Shown here: positions 34,549-46,677 of the stretch, in pieces
How positions within the stretch are numbered: position 1 is the first letter of the stretch
Layout of the letters: each line of letters begins with the position of its first letter
Assembly (NCBI RefSeq): GCF_029846175.1
Contig: NZ_JARWAC010000019.1
Location: forward strand, 62,001 to 126,000
Reading direction: 5' to 3'
Origin: Sphaerisporangium sp. TRM90804
Lineage (GTDB): Bacteria > Actinomycetota > Actinomycetes > Streptosporangiales > Streptosporangiaceae
DNA length: 64,000 nt
Program-made: the position numbers and the translations under genes
The notes under the pieces: generated by a model
The model's database searches: none
Told to the model about the DNA's origin: nothing
The model's input: the letters and a program-made list of their open reading frames with translations, nothing else

Positions 34549-35754
34549 ATGACCCTGAGGTTCCACTGGTTCCTGCCCACGACGGGCGACGGGCGCTCGG
34601 TCTTCGGCGGCGGGCACGGGCTCAAGGGCGGGCACGGCCGCTCGTCCGCGACCGCGTTCCGCCCGCCGTCGATCGACTACCTGGCCCAGATCGCCCGCTC
34701 GGCCGAGCAGCTCGGATTCGAGGCCGTGCTCACCCCGACCGGCACCTGGTGCGAGGACGCGTGGCTGGTCACCGCCGCCCTGACCCGGGAGACGACCAAG
34801 CTGAAGTTCCTGGTCGCCTTCCGGCCCGGTTTCGTCTCCCCCACCCTGGCGGCGCAGATGGCGGCCACCTACCAGCGCATCTCCGGCGGGCGGCTGCTGC
34901 TCAACATCGTCACCGGCGGCGAGGGCGTCGAGCAGCGGCGCTTCGGCGACCACCTGGACAAGGACGAGCGCTACGCCCGCACCGGCGAGTTCCTGTCCAT
35001 CGTGCGCGGCGCGTGGAGCGGCACGCCGTACGACTTCTCCGGGCAGTACTACGAGGTGGAGGGCGCGACCGTCTCCCAGCCGCCCGACCCGCTGCCCGAC
35101 CTTTACTTCGGCGGCTCCTCGGCCGCGGCCGGGCCGGTCGCCGCGCGGCACGTCCAGACCTACCTGACGTGGGGCGAGCCGCCCGGCCAGGTGGCCGACA
35201 AGATCGACTGGATGGCCGGGCTGGCGGCCGACGAGGGGCGGACGCTGCGCTACGGCATCCGGCTGCACGTCATCTCCCGCGACACCTCCGAGCAGGCGTG
35301 GGCCGAGGCCGCGCGCCTGCTGGAGGCGATCGACCCGGCCGACGTCCGCAGCGCGGCCCAGGCGCTCGGCCGCAGCGACTCGGTCGGGCAGAAGCGCATG
35401 CTGGCCCTCAACGAGGGCTACCGGCGCGACGGCGGCGGCGTGCGCGACCTGGAGGTCTACCCGGGCCTGTGGGCCGGGGTCGGGCTGGTGCGCGGCGGGG
35501 CAGGCACCGCGCTGGTGGGCAGCCACGCGGAGGTCGCCGACCTCATCGAGACCTACGCCGCGCAGGGCGTGTCGGAGTTCGTCCTGTCGGGCTACCCGCA
35601 CCTGGAGGAGGCCTACTGGTTCGGCGAGGGGGTGTTCCCCGAGCTGCGCCGCCGCGGCCTGCTCGACCGCGGCCAGACGGCCGCCCACGCCACCGCGGGC
35701 AACGGCGCCAACGGCTCCTCCCCGAGGCTCGCGGGCGCCGCACCGGGGCGCTGA
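34549..35754 (+). CDS. ssuD: FMNH2-dependent alkanesulfonate monooxygenase (SsuD-like)
   Basis: This 401-residue luciferase-like monooxygenase starts 2 nt after the binding protein stop. It contains TPTGTWCEDAW with Cys68 at the position of the SsuD active-site cysteine, LKFLVAFRPGFVSPTLAAQM, NIVTGGEGVEQRRFGDHLDKDERY, PDLYFGGSSAA and FVLSGYPHLEEAYWFGEGVFP, all strongly SsuD-like. It releases sulfite from alkanesulfonates using reduced FMN. No NADPH:FMN reductase (SsuE) is encoded beside it, so reduced flavin must come from elsewhere. Confidence 0.92.
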   Translation: MTLRFHWFLPTTGDGRSVFGGGHGLKGGHGRSSATAFRPPSIDYLAQIARSAEQLGFEAVLTPTGTWCEDAWLVTAALTRETTKLKFLVAFRPGFVSPTLAAQMAATYQRISGGRLLLNIVTGGEGVEQRRFGDHLDKDERYARTGEFLSIVRGAWSGTPYDFSGQYYEVEGATVSQPPDPLPDLYFGGSSAAAGPVAARHVQTYLTWGEPPGQVADKIDWMAGLAADEGRTLRYGIRLHVISRDTSEQAWAEAARLLEAIDPADVRSAAQALGRSDSVGQKRMLALNEGYRRDGGGVRDLEVYPGLWAGVGLVRGGAGTALVGSHAEVADLIETYAAQGVSEFVLSGYPHLEEAYWFGEGVFPELRRRGLLDRGQTAAHATAGNGANGSSPRLAGAAPGR

Positions 35755-35794
35755 GGCACCCGGCACCGCCCGTCAGGCGCACCGGCCCCTCGGC

Positions 35795-35942
35795 CACGGC
35801 GCCCCGCCACCACGGCCGGGGCGCCTCAGGCGTCCCCGCATCGGATTCACGGCGTCCCCGCCACCATTGGCGGGGGTCTTAAGCGTCCCGGCACCGCGTT
35901 CACGGCGCCCCGCCACCACGGCCGGGGCGCCTCAGGCGTCCC
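35795..35942. repeat. Three 53-bp tandem units, each a terminator-like hairpin
   Basis: Units begin at 35795, 35848 and 35901. The first and third share 42 identical bases and fold as GGCGCCCCG / complementary arm with a short CCACCACG-containing loop. The middle unit has changed on both arms (CCCCGCCA with TTGGCGGGG), so it still folds. The array separates the convergent ssuD and PH-domain genes and is most simply a multiple terminator. Confidence 0.8.
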
Positions 35943-35952
35943 GGCACCGCAG

Positions 35953-35977
35953 GGGGCCCGGGGGCTTCGCGGGCCCC
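35953..35977 (-). terminator. Terminator of the riboflavin operon
   Basis: GGGGCCCG (35953-35960) and CGGGCCCC (35970-35977) form a perfect 8-bp stem with a 9-nt loop, 5 nt beyond the stop of the last gene of the minus-strand rib operon. Confidence 0.65.
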
Positions 35978-35981
35978 GGGG

Positions 35982-38237
<2,256 letters not shown>

Positions 38238-38241
<4 letters not shown>

Positions 38242-38858
38242 GCTGCTACCACCTCCGGCCGGCGGGCGTACTGCCGCCGCCACTCTCGATATCCGAGCAG
38301 GACCATCACGAAGAAGATTGCGTACACCACACCGGACACCACCAGCCCCGACTGGAACGCCAGGGGGACCCCGACGACGTCGACCGCCACCCAGATCCAC
38401 CAGAAGTCGATCAGCGCCCTGCCCTGGGCGTAGGTGGCGACGGCGCTGCCGACGAAGATGTAGGCGTCGGGAAGCGGCGCCCAAGACCAGCCGGTGACGG
38501 TGAAGAACAGGGCGACCAGCGCCGTGGCGACGGCCATCACCGCGACCAGCGCCACCCGCTCGCGGGTCGTGCCCGGCCGTACGGTCAGGTCGTTGCCGCC
38601 GCGCGTGCCGCGCGTCCAGCGCCACCACCCGTACACCGCCAGCGCGCCGAACATCGCCTGCTTCAGCGCGTTGCCGGTGATGTGCGCCTGCACGGACGCG
38701 ACGAACAGCAGGACCGACCCGGTCAGCTGCACCGGCCAGGTCCAGATGGTGCGCCTGATGGCCAGCCACACGGTGGCGAGCGCCAGGACGTTGCCCACCA
38801 GGTCGATCCACAGCACGTGCTGGCCGAGCAGGGTGAAGCCGGCTTCGGTCCAGCTCAT
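38238..38858 (-). CDS. ribM: PnuC-family riboflavin transporter (RibM/PnuX type)
   Basis: This 206-residue membrane protein has about seven helices and the PnuC fold: [72 protein letters not shown]. PnuC proper imports nicotinamide riboside, but the actinobacterial members under an FMN riboswitch, between riboflavin synthase and ribBA, are riboflavin transporters (RibM/PnuX). Location here gives the call. It overlaps both neighbours by ATGA. Confidence 0.88.
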
Positions 38859-39463
38859 GACGCGACGTCCGTGCGGTGCGCGGCGGTGAGCTTCTCCACG
38901 TACTTGGCGATCACGTCGACCTCCAGGTTCACCGGGTCGCCCGGCTGCCTGAGCCCGAGCGTGGTGAGCTGGAGGGTGGTGGGGATGAGGCTGACGGAGA
39001 ACGTCCCGCCGGCCACCGCGAACACGGTGAGGCTGACGCCGTCGACGGCGATCGAGCCCTTCTCGACCACGTAGCGGTCGAGCGCCGCCGGCAGGGAGAC
39101 GCGGACGACCTCCCAGTGCTCGGCGGGCTCTCGGGAGACCACGACGCCGGTTCCGTCGACGTGGCCCTGGACGATGTGGCCGCCGAGGCGCTGGTCGGCG
39201 CGGACGGCGCGTTCGAGGTTGACTCGCGCGCCCGGCCTGAGGGAGCCGAGGGCGGTGCGGTCGAGGGTCTCCTTCATCACGTCGGCGGTGAACACGTCGC
39301 CGTCGACGTCCGCGACGGTCAGGCAGACGCCGTTGACGGCGATCGACTCGCCGTGAAGTGCGCCGGCGGTGACGGTCTTCCCGCGTACGCGGAAGCGCGC
39401 CGCGTCGTTCAGCGCCTCCACATCGGCGAGCTCTCCGAGCTCCTCGACGATTCCTGTGAACAT
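38855..39463 (-). CDS. ribE: Riboflavin synthase alpha subunit
   Basis: This 202-residue enzyme dismutates two lumazines into riboflavin. It has the two-fold lumazine-binding repeat: [12 protein letters not shown] with [11 protein letters not shown], and later [12 protein letters not shown] with [11 protein letters not shown]. The ATG at 39463 has AAGGAG 6 nt upstream. It is the first gene of the rib operon, ~320 nt after an FMN riboswitch. No ribD is present in this operon or window. Confidence 0.97.
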   Translation of the reverse strand: MFTGIVEELGELADVEALNDAARFRVRGKTVTAGALHGESIAVNGVCLTVADVDGDVFTADVMKETLDRTALGSLRPGARVNLERAVRADQRLGGHIVQGHVDGTGVVVSREPAEHWEVVRVSLPAALDRYVVEKGSIAVDGVSLTVFAVAGGTFSVSLIPTTLQLTTLGLRQPGDPVNLEVDVIAKYVEKLTAAHRTDVAS

Positions 39464-39756
39464 CAACGCTCCTTGTGCGGTGCCTGTGGGGCGAGGAGCC
39501 GGGGCGCGAACCGGATCGGAACCTCTGCGAGGCATCGACCCGGGATGATTCGCCCGTCTTCCGGGGGTCGGCGGGAAGCGAAGGCGCGCAGGGATCGCGG
39601 GGCACGGTCACCGGGAGATCCGCCGTGAGGCGTCGAACGCTCGGCCGCGCGGCGCGCGGCGGCGTGAGTCCGGCCCATCCGACCCCTCCTACTCGCCAGT
39701 AGCTTTCCTGCCACGGCGGGCCCCGGGGTGAACGGGTACGGCGAACGCACCACTCG

Positions 39757-39782
39757 GCGTCCGGCGACGGGTCGCCGGACGC
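39757..39782 (-). terminator. Hairpin just downstream of the FMN aptamer
   Basis: GCGTCCGGCGA (39757-39767) and TCGCCGGACGC (39772-39782) form a perfect 11-bp stem with a 4-nt loop, 2 nt beyond the aptamer P1 on the minus strand. It could be the expression-platform terminator or a sequestering stem; no T-tract follows. Confidence 0.55.
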
Positions 39783-39784
39783 TC

Positions 39785-39911
39785 GCGCGCTTCCTCCCAT
39801 CCGGACTTTCACCGTCGGTCCCGGATTTCCACCGGGTCAACCGGCCGATGGTTTCGGCCGGGTCGCGGACTGTCACCGCCGGTTCGGAATTGCACCGACC
39901 CCGGAGCACGC
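39785..39911 (-). promoter_or_regulatory. FMN riboswitch (RFN element)
   Basis: The minus strand carries the RFN core: GGTGCAATTCCGAACCGGCG, GTGACAGTCCGCGA, GGTGGAAATCCGGGACCG and ACGGTGAAAGTCCGGATGGG, in the conserved order. P1 closes as GCGTGCT (39911-39905) with AGCGCGC (39791-39785). High FMN is known to turn such operons off. The ~320-nt leader from 39464 to 39784 holds a strong hairpin but no gene I can support. Confidence 0.95.
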
Positions 39912-40556
39912 TGCTCTGTCTTCAGTGTGCCACGCCCGGCAAAGAGGACGTAACCCCACACCCCCTTACCTTGACCAGGCACTTGCCGCCGCAAGACAGG
40001 GGTTGCCCCACCCTCGGGCGACCGTCTTCGGCCGTCCCACGCGCCGGACGGCCGGGCCGTGGCGCGATCGCCAGGCGGCACGCGGGCGGCCACGGCGGCG
40101 GTGCCGCGAAGGGGCGCGCGGGCCGGTGGGGACTGACGGAACAGGCGGGCTCGACGTACGGCCGAACACTCGCGTGGCTGATGGGGCGGGGCGGAACGGC
40201 CCCGTGGCCGCCGGCGCCGGCCGCGGGCGAGCTCGCGGAAGAGCGGATCACCTCTGGCCGTCGGGCCGGGGCGGCCCACCGGATTGCGGATTCCGGGAAT
40301 AACACGGTAAATGCGTCGTAGTCGCGTCATGCTTGGGTCACGGAATCGTGACACCCCGCAATTCCCGCCGAACAGGACGCCGCCTCAGCAATCGCCGCAG
40401 GTCAATCCGGTTATGGGCACGACATCATCGATATCGCGCAACGAACGTCGAAATCGTGTGAACGATGAGGCGCGGACGTTGACCATCGGGTAATAAATTG
40501 CCAAGGTTCCCTCAGGTCAAGATTACCCCGCGATCGATCTTGGTGGCACCCGCACG
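39912..40556. other. Divergent rib / peptide-transporter intergenic region
   Basis: About 645 nt with no supportable gene. It should hold the rib promoter near 39,915-39,955 (minus) and the transporter promoter near 40,470-40,540 (plus). A 16-bp operator-like inverted repeat, GTCACG-GAAT-CGTGAC, lies at 40337-40352. The last ~240 nt are clearly less GC-rich than the surroundings. TTGCCA (40498-40503) could be the -35 of the transporter, but no convincing -10 is seen. Confidence 0.4.
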
Positions 40557-41576
40557 ATGACTCCCCCCTCCCAGGCCGCGACCGCGACCGGCCCGCCCCC
40601 CGGCGGCGCGCCGGCGGCGGGCGCCCCCGGCGCCGCCGTGACCGGCCGGTCGCCCGCCCAGCTCATGTGGCGCCGGTTCCGGCGCGACCGCACCGGGGTG
40701 GCCGCCGCGTGCGTCGTCGCGTTCTTCTTCCTGGTCGCGCTCCTCGCCCCGGTGATCTCCCGGCTCTACGGCAAAGACCCGTACACCACCTACGGGCAGA
40801 ACGAGCCGGGCCTGCTCAACGAGTACGGCTACCCGGTCGGGCCCAACGGCGGCATGAGCGCGGAGTTCTGGTTCGGCCTGGAGCCGGGGCTCGGCCGCGA
40901 CGTGTTCACCCAGCTCGTGTACGGAATCCGCACCTCCCTGTCGATCGCGCTGGTGGTGACGGTCGCCACCATGGTCATCGGCGTCGTGATGGGCATCTGG
41001 GCGGGGTACGCCGGCGGCAGGACCGACTACGTCATCGGGCGGGTCGTCGACACTCTGCTGGCGTTCCCCGCGCAGCTCTTCCTCATCGTCCTGCTGCCCG
41101 TCGTCGAGACCGCCTTCGTCTCGCCCGAGGAGGAGACCCCGGTCTGGCTGCGCTACGTCTCCATCTGCGTCGTGCTGACCGTGCTCGGCTGGACGACGAT
41201 CTCGCGCCTGCTGCGCGCGCAGGTGCTGTCGCTGCGCGAGCGCGAGTTCGTCGAGGCCGCGAGGGTCACCGGCGCCTCGCCGTTGCGCATCGTGTTCAAG
41301 GAGCTGCTGCCCAACCTCTGGACGCCGATCATCATCCAGTCGACGCTGGCCCTGCCGCTGTACGTCGGGGCCGAGGCGGGGCTCGGGTTCCTCGGCGTCG
41401 GCATGACCGAGCCCACCCCCGACTGGGGGCGCATGTTCCTGGTGGGCGCGAGCGTCTACCGCCAGGACATCACCTACCTGGTGTTCCCCGGCGTCTCCAT
41501 CGTGATCTTCGTTGTCGCCTTCAACCTGCTAGGGGACTCCCTCAGGGACGCCTTCGACCCCAAGTCCCGGCGATGA
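40557..41576 (+). CDS. Peptide/nickel-type ABC transporter permease (DppC-like)
   Basis: This 339-residue permease has a ~40-residue Pro/Ala-rich N-terminus, six membrane helices and the OppC/DppC features: LMWRRFRRDRTGVAAACVV, FWFGLEPGLGRDVFTQLVYGIRTSL and the EAA loop FVEAARVTGASPLRIVFKELLPN. It forms a heterodimeric channel with the DppB-like permease encoded two genes later. It opens the operon, whereas dpp operons usually begin with the binding protein. Confidence 0.9.
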   Translation: MTPPSQAATATGPPPGGAPAAGAPGAAVTGRSPAQLMWRRFRRDRTGVAAACVVAFFFLVALLAPVISRLYGKDPYTTYGQNEPGLLNEYGYPVGPNGGMSAEFWFGLEPGLGRDVFTQLVYGIRTSLSIALVVTVATMVIGVVMGIWAGYAGGRTDYVIGRVVDTLLAFPAQLFLIVLLPVVETAFVSPEEETPVWLRYVSICVVLTVLGWTTISRLLRAQVLSLREREFVEAARVTGASPLRIVFKELLPNLWTPIIIQSTLALPLYVGAEAGLGFLGVGMTEPTPDWGRMFLVGASVYRQDITYLVFPGVSIVIFVVAFNLLGDSLRDAFDPKSRR

Positions 41577-41638
41577 GCCGCACCACCCCCGCCGGCCCCG
41601 CGGCCGGGAACGGCGGGATCACCACCTGGAAGGGCCAT

Positions 41639-43417
41639 ATGAGATCTTCACGCAGGAGCGCCGCCGCGGCGGCGCTGCTCATGGCAGGCGCGCTCGCGCT
41701 GGCCGGATGCGCCAAGGGCGGCGGCGGGGGGCCCGTCGCCTCGGCCGGCGGCACGCCCGTCCAGGCGCAGGAGAACAAGGCGGTGAGCGCCATCACGGTG
41801 GGCGGCGCGGAGGAGTCCCGCGGCCCGGCCCCGGCCGTTCCCGGCTCGAAGCGCGGCGGCACCGTCACCATGATCGACCGTGACGACTTCTCACACCTCG
41901 ACCCGGGGCGCGTCTACGTGAACTACCTGTCCACCGTGTCCCTGCTGTTCACCCGGCAGCTCACCGGATACCGGCAGGAGAACGGCCGCCTCACGCTGGT
42001 CGGCGACCTCGCCACCGACACCGGCACCACGACCGACGGCGGCAGGACATGGAAGTTCACCCTCAAGGAGGGGCTGAAGTGGCAGGACGGCACGCCGATC
42101 ACCTCGGCTGACATCCGGCACAGCTTCGAGCGCCTGTACGCGCCCTTCATCACCGAGGGGCCGACCTACGTCCAGCAGTGGCTGGTCGAGGGCGACTACC
42201 GCAAGGCGTACGAGGGGCCGTACGACGGCATGTCGCTGGACGCGATCAAGACCCCCGACGACAGGACCGTCGTCTTCACCCTCACGGCGCCGCACCCCGA
42301 CTTCAACTTCACCGTGGCCATGACCGGCTACGGCGCGGTGCCCAAGGCCCAGGACACCAAGGAGAGGTACGACAGGAAGCCCTTCTCCTCCGGTCCCTAC
42401 AAGATCGCGAGCCGGGTGACCGACAAGTCGATGGAGCTGGACCGCAACCCGCACTGGGACCCCGCGACCGACCCGATCCGCAACGCCTTCCCCGACAGGT
42501 GGCACATGGAGTTCGGCGTCCAGGCGCAGAACTCCACCGACCGCTTCCTGGCCGACTCGGGGGCCGACAGGACCACGATGACGTTCCACAACCCGCTCTC
42601 CCCCGAGCGGGTGCAGGAGGTGGTGGGCGACCCCTCGGCCATGGCGCGATCGGTGCGCGGCCTCACGCCGTACACGACGTTCTACAACATCAACACCAAG
42701 CGGATCACCGATGTGAAGGTGCGCCAGGCGATCATCAAGGCCTGGCCGGCCAAGCAGATCCAGCTCGTCCACGGCGGCGAGGCCAACTCCGGGAAGATCG
42801 CCACCACGGTGCTGAGCCCGACGGTCATCGGCTACGAGGCCTTCGACCTGTACGGCACGCTGGCCAAGCCGACCGGCGACCCCGAGGCCGCGAAGGCGCT
42901 GCTGAAGGAGGCCGGGCAGCCCAACCCCACGATCGTGTACGCCTACAACCAGACGCCCACCCAGGAGAAGGTCACCGTCGCGATCAGGGAGGCGCTGACC
43001 AAGGCCGGCTTCAAGGTCGTGGCCAAGCCGCTCAACGCGGGCACCTACTACGACGCCATCGGCCCGGTGGACAACGGGTTCGACGTCTACTGGGGCGGCT
43101 GGGCCGCCGACTGGCCGACCGGCTCGACGGCCATCCAGCCGCTCTTCGACGGACGGCTGATCGCCGACAACGCCACCAACTACAGCCACCTGAACGTGCC
43201 GGAGATCAACGCCGGCATCGACGCCGCCAACGCGATCACCGACCCCGTCGAGGCCGGCAAGGCCTGGGCCGCGCTCGACCGCAAGATCATGGAGCAGGCG
43301 GCCGTCGTGCCCGAGTACTACCGCACCTACTTCGGGCTGTACGGCTCGGGCCTGGGCGGGGTGGAGTTCGACCCGATGACCGGCCTGCAGTACCCGCTGA
43401 ACGTGTACGTCAAGTGA
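41639..43417 (+). CDS. Peptide-type ABC transporter substrate-binding lipoprotein (family 5)
   Basis: This 592-residue SBP_bac_5 protein has a lipoprotein signal with LAGC (Cys24). Family features are KRGGTVTMIDRDDFSHLDPGRVY, FTLKEGLKWQDGTPITSADIRHSFER and PFSSGPYKI. The ATG at 41639 is preferred because GGAAGG lies 5 nt upstream and it gives a clean signal peptide; an in-frame ATG at 41573 overlapping the permease stop would add 22 residues. The ligand is likely an oligopeptide but cannot be read from sequence. Confidence 0.9.
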   Translation: MRSSRRSAAAAALLMAGALALAGCAKGGGGGPVASAGGTPVQAQENKAVSAITVGGAEESRGPAPAVPGSKRGGTVTMIDRDDFSHLDPGRVYVNYLSTVSLLFTRQLTGYRQENGRLTLVGDLATDTGTTTDGGRTWKFTLKEGLKWQDGTPITSADIRHSFERLYAPFITEGPTYVQQWLVEGDYRKAYEGPYDGMSLDAIKTPDDRTVVFTLTAPHPDFNFTVAMTGYGAVPKAQDTKERYDRKPFSSGPYKIASRVTDKSMELDRNPHWDPATDPIRNAFPDRWHMEFGVQAQNSTDRFLADSGADRTTMTFHNPLSPERVQEVVGDPSAMARSVRGLTPYTTFYNINTKRITDVKVRQAIIKAWPAKQIQLVHGGEANSGKIATTVLSPTVIGYEAFDLYGTLAKPTGDPEAAKALLKEAGQPNPTIVYAYNQTPTQEKVTVAIREALTKAGFKVVAKPLNAGTYYDAIGPVDNGFDVYWGGWAADWPTGSTAIQPLFDGRLIADNATNYSHLNVPEINAGIDAANAITDPVEAGKAWAALDRKIMEQAAVVPEYYRTYFGLYGSGLGGVEFDPMTGLQYPLNVYVK

Positions 43418-43423
43418 CCGCGC

Positions 43424-43455
43424 GCCGCCGGCCGGGCCCGCGCCCGGCCGGCGGC
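43424..43455 (+). terminator. Strong intra-operon hairpin after the binding-protein gene
   Basis: A perfect 14-bp stem, GCCGCCGGCCGGGC (43424-43437) with its complement (43442-43455) and a 4-nt loop, starts 6 nt after the binding-protein stop. The transporter genes continue on the same strand beyond it. It probably acts as a partial terminator or 3'-end stabiliser, giving more binding protein than membrane subunits. Confidence 0.7.
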
Positions 43456-43501
43456 CCTCCCCGTCCGATGGTCCCGCCAGCAGCAGGAGATGCCCGAGTC
43501 G

Positions 43502-44482
43502 ATGGTGCGGTTCTTCCTCCGCCGGGTCGCCGGCGCCGCGATGATCATGGTGATCATCAGCGTGGTGACGTTCGTCCTGTTCTACGCCGTCCCCCGCGAC
43601 CCCGCGCGAGCCTTCTGCGGGAAGATCTGCCCCCCGCAGAACCTGGCCCTCATCAGGCACAACCTCGGCATGGACGACCCGCTGTTCGTCCAGTACTGGC
43701 ACTGGCTGGCCGGCGTCTTCACCGGCCGCGACCTCCCGCAGTTCGGCGAGTGCGCGGCGCCGTGCCTCGGCTACTCCTTCGCGACCCGCGAGCCGGTGTT
43801 CTCCGCCATCCTCGACCGCCTTCCCGTCACGCTCTCGGTGACGTTCGGCGCGGCCGTGGTGCTGCTGACGTTCGGCGTGGTCACCGGCATGATCGCCGCC
43901 TGGCAGCAGGGACGCCCGCTCGACAAGATCGCCAGCGCCTCCTCGGTGATCGGCGCCTCGCTGCAGATCTACTTCGTCGGGCCCCTGCTGGTGTTCTTCG
44001 CCGTGGACACCCTCGGTCTGCTCCCCCGCCCGGCGTACGTGCCGATCACCGAGGATCCGGGACGCTGGTTCGTCCACCTGCTGATCCCCTGGCTGGTGCT
44101 GTCGATCATCTTCACCGCCAACTACACCCGCATGACCCGCTCGGTCATGATCGAGCAGCTCGCCGAGGACTACGTGCGCACCGCCCGCGCCAAGGGCATG
44201 TCGGGCCGCACGGTGTTCCTGCGGTTCGCCTGGCGCGGGGCGATGATCCCGATCGTCACCATATTCGGCGTCGACCTCGCCACCCTGCTCGGCGGCGCGA
44301 TCATCACCGAGCAGACGTTCACGCTGCACGGCATAGGCGAGCTGGCCGTGCGCGCGGTGCAGAACACCGACCTGCCGATGCTGCTCGGCGTCACGCTGGT
44401 GGGGGCGTTCGCGATCGTCACGCTCACCATCCTGGTGGACGTGCTGTACGCCGTCATCGACCCCCGGGTCAGGCTCCGGTGA
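43502..44482 (+). CDS. Peptide/nickel-type ABC transporter permease (DppB-like)
   Basis: This 326-residue permease has six helices and OppB/DppB features: VRFFLRRVAGAAMIMVIISVVTF at the start, LGMDDPLFVQYWHWLAGVF, and the EAA loop YVRTARAKGMSGRTVFLRFAWRGA. An ATG at 43490 would add four residues but touches AGGAG with no spacing; the ATG at 43502 lies 12 nt from it and is preferred. A Cys-containing insertion (AFCGKICPPQN, ECAAPCLG) in the first external loop may form disulfides. Confidence 0.88.
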   Translation: MVRFFLRRVAGAAMIMVIISVVTFVLFYAVPRDPARAFCGKICPPQNLALIRHNLGMDDPLFVQYWHWLAGVFTGRDLPQFGECAAPCLGYSFATREPVFSAILDRLPVTLSVTFGAAVVLLTFGVVTGMIAAWQQGRPLDKIASASSVIGASLQIYFVGPLLVFFAVDTLGLLPRPAYVPITEDPGRWFVHLLIPWLVLSIIFTANYTRMTRSVMIEQLAEDYVRTARAKGMSGRTVFLRFAWRGAMIPIVTIFGVDLATLLGGAIITEQTFTLHGIGELAVRAVQNTDLPMLLGVTLVGAFAIVTLTILVDVLYAVIDPRVRLR

Positions 44483-44519
44483 GCGGCCCCGTGCGCCAGG
44501 CCGTCCCGAGGAGCGCGAC

Positions 44520-45584
44520 GTGACCGATGCGACCCGCGAGCGCGAGCCCGCCGCGTGGAGCGGCCCCGGGCCGTTCCTGTCGGTCCGCGACCTGTCGGTG
44601 GAGTTCGCCACCGAGGACGGCGTGGTGCACGCCGTCGACCGGCTGTCGTTCGAGCTGGAGAAGGGCACCACCCTCGGCATCGTCGGGGAGTCCGGCTCTG
44701 GCAAGTCGGTCTCCACGCTGGCCGTCCTGGGCCTGCACGACCCGGCGCACGCCACGGTCACCGGGGAGATCTGGCTGGAGGGCCGCCAGCTCGTCGGGGC
44801 GGACGAGCGCGTGATGGAGGGGCTGCGCGGCGACGCCGTCTCCATGATCTTCCAGGACCCGCTGTCCTCGCTGTCGCCGTTCCACACGGTGGGGCGCCAG
44901 ATCGCCGAGACCTACCGCAAGCACCGGGGCGGCGGCCGGCGCGAGGCCCGCGCCCGGGCCGTCGAGATGCTGGCCCGCGTGGGCATCCCGCACGCGGCGG
45001 CGCGCGTCGACGACTACCCGCACCAGTTCTCCGGCGGCATGCGCCAGCGCGTCATGATCGCGATGGCGCTGGTCTGCGACCCCGGCCTCGTGATCGCCGA
45101 CGAGCCGACGACCGCGCTGGACGTCACGGTGCAGGCGCAGATCCTCGACCTGCTCACCGAGCTGCAGCGGGAGTCGGGCACCTCGATCATCCTGATCACG
45201 CACGACCTCGGCGTGGTCGCCAGGAGCGCCCGGCGGGTCCTGGTCATGTACGCCGGGCGGGCGGTCGAGGAGGGCAGCGTGCGCGAGGTGCTGCGGGAGC
45301 CGCGCCATCCCTACACCTGGGGCCTGCTCGGCTCGATGCCGCGGCTGCGGTCCGACGTCGACCTGCCGCTGCTCCCGGTGCGCGGCACGCCGCCCAGCAT
45401 GCTCGCCCCGCCGCCCGGCTGCCCCTTCCATCCCCGGTGTGACCACCGCCGCCTGGTCCCCGGGGACGCGTGCGCGGCCGACCGGCCCGAGCTCTCCCCG
45501 GCCGAGGGCCACCGGGACGCCTGCCACCTGCCGCTCGCGCGCAAGCGCGAGATCTTCGACGGCGAGATCAGGGGACGACTGTGA
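44520..45584 (+). CDS. Peptide ABC transporter ATPase (DppD-like)
   Basis: This 354-residue ATPase has Walker A ([18 protein letters not shown]), the Q-loop ([21 protein letters not shown]), the signature [15 protein letters not shown], Walker B ([16 protein letters not shown]) and the C-terminal oligopeptide/dipeptide extension with clustered cysteines ([17 protein letters not shown]), which in this family can bind an Fe-S cluster. The GTG at 44520 follows GAGGAG. Its stop overlaps the next GTG (GTGA). Confidence 0.92.
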   Translation: MTDATREREPAAWSGPGPFLSVRDLSVEFATEDGVVHAVDRLSFELEKGTTLGIVGESGSGKSVSTLAVLGLHDPAHATVTGEIWLEGRQLVGADERVMEGLRGDAVSMIFQDPLSSLSPFHTVGRQIAETYRKHRGGGRREARARAVEMLARVGIPHAAARVDDYPHQFSGGMRQRVMIAMALVCDPGLVIADEPTTALDVTVQAQILDLLTELQRESGTSIILITHDLGVVARSARRVLVMYAGRAVEEGSVREVLREPRHPYTWGLLGSMPRLRSDVDLPLLPVRGTPPSMLAPPPGCPFHPRCDHRRLVPGDACAADRPELSPAEGHRDACHLPLARKREIFDGEIRGRL

Positions 45585-46618
45585 CCGACCCGCTCCTGGA
45601 GCTGTCCGGGCTGACCAAGCACTTCCCGCTGACGGGCGGCACCCTGTTCAGGCGTCAGATCGGCCGCGTGCACGCCGTGGACGGCGTCGACCTGGCCGTC
45701 GAAGCGGGCCGGACCCTCGGCCTGGTCGGGGAGTCCGGCTGCGGGAAGTCCACCACCGGGCGGCTGGCGGCCCGCCTGATCGAGCCGACCGCCGGCACCA
45801 TCCGCTACGACGGCAGGGACATCACCCACGCCGGCCGCCGCGCGCTCAGGCCGATCCGCCCCGAGATCCAGATGATCTTCCAGGATCCCTACTCGTCGCT
45901 GAACCCCCGGCACACCGTCGGCACGATCATCACCGGGCCCATGGAGGTCAACGGCATCGATCCTCCGGGCGGGCGGCGAAGGCGCGCCCAGGAGCTGCTG
46001 GAGACGGTCGGGCTCAGCCCCGAGCACTACAACCGGTTCCCGCACGAGTTCTCCGGCGGCCAACGCCAGCGCATCGGCGTCGCGCGGGCCCTGGCCCTGC
46101 GGCCCCGGCTGATCGTGGCCGACGAGCCGGTCTCCGCCCTGGACGTGTCGATCCAGGCGCAGGTGGTCAACCTGCTGCGGCGGCTGCAGAGCGATCTGGG
46201 CATCGCGTTCCTGTTCATCGCGCACGACCTGGCCGTGGTGCGGCACCTGTCCCAGCGGGTGGCCGTGATGTACCTCGGCAAGATCGTCGAGATGGGCGAC
46301 CGCGTGTCGATCTACGAGGGGGCGCGCCATCCCTACACGCACGCGCTGCTGTCGGCCGTGCCCGAGGTCGACCTGGACGAGGAGGGCACCCCGCGCGAGC
46401 GCATCCGGCTCACCGGGGACGTCCCCTCGCCGGTCGACCCGCCGTCGGGCTGCCGGTTCCGCACGCGCTGCTGGAAGGCGCGCGAGAGGTGCGCGCTGGA
46501 GGAGCCGCCGCTGGCTCGCCTCGACGGCGACGCCGAGGGCCACCTGACCGCCTGCCACTTCCCCGAGGCCCCCGCCGTCCGGGGAGGGGACGCCGCCCCT
46601 GACGCCGCGCTCGCCTGA
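45581..46618 (+). CDS. Peptide ABC transporter ATPase (DppF-like)
   Basis: This 345-residue ATPase pairs with the preceding one. It shows [81 protein letters not shown] and the C-terminal extension with [15 protein letters not shown]. The GTG at 45581 overlaps the upstream TGA. It closes the five-gene importer operon (C-A-B-D-F order). Confidence 0.92.
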   Translation: MTDPLLELSGLTKHFPLTGGTLFRRQIGRVHAVDGVDLAVEAGRTLGLVGESGCGKSTTGRLAARLIEPTAGTIRYDGRDITHAGRRALRPIRPEIQMIFQDPYSSLNPRHTVGTIITGPMEVNGIDPPGGRRRRAQELLETVGLSPEHYNRFPHEFSGGQRQRIGVARALALRPRLIVADEPVSALDVSIQAQVVNLLRRLQSDLGIAFLFIAHDLAVVRHLSQRVAVMYLGKIVEMGDRVSIYEGARHPYTHALLSAVPEVDLDEEGTPRERIRLTGDVPSPVDPPSGCRFRTRCWKARERCALEEPPLARLDGDAEGHLTACHFPEAPAVRGGDAAPDAALA

Positions 46619-46677
46619 GTGCGGGCGCGCGGCCCGTGCCGCCGTCCCGCGAACGCGCGCGGCGGGTCGCGACGCCG

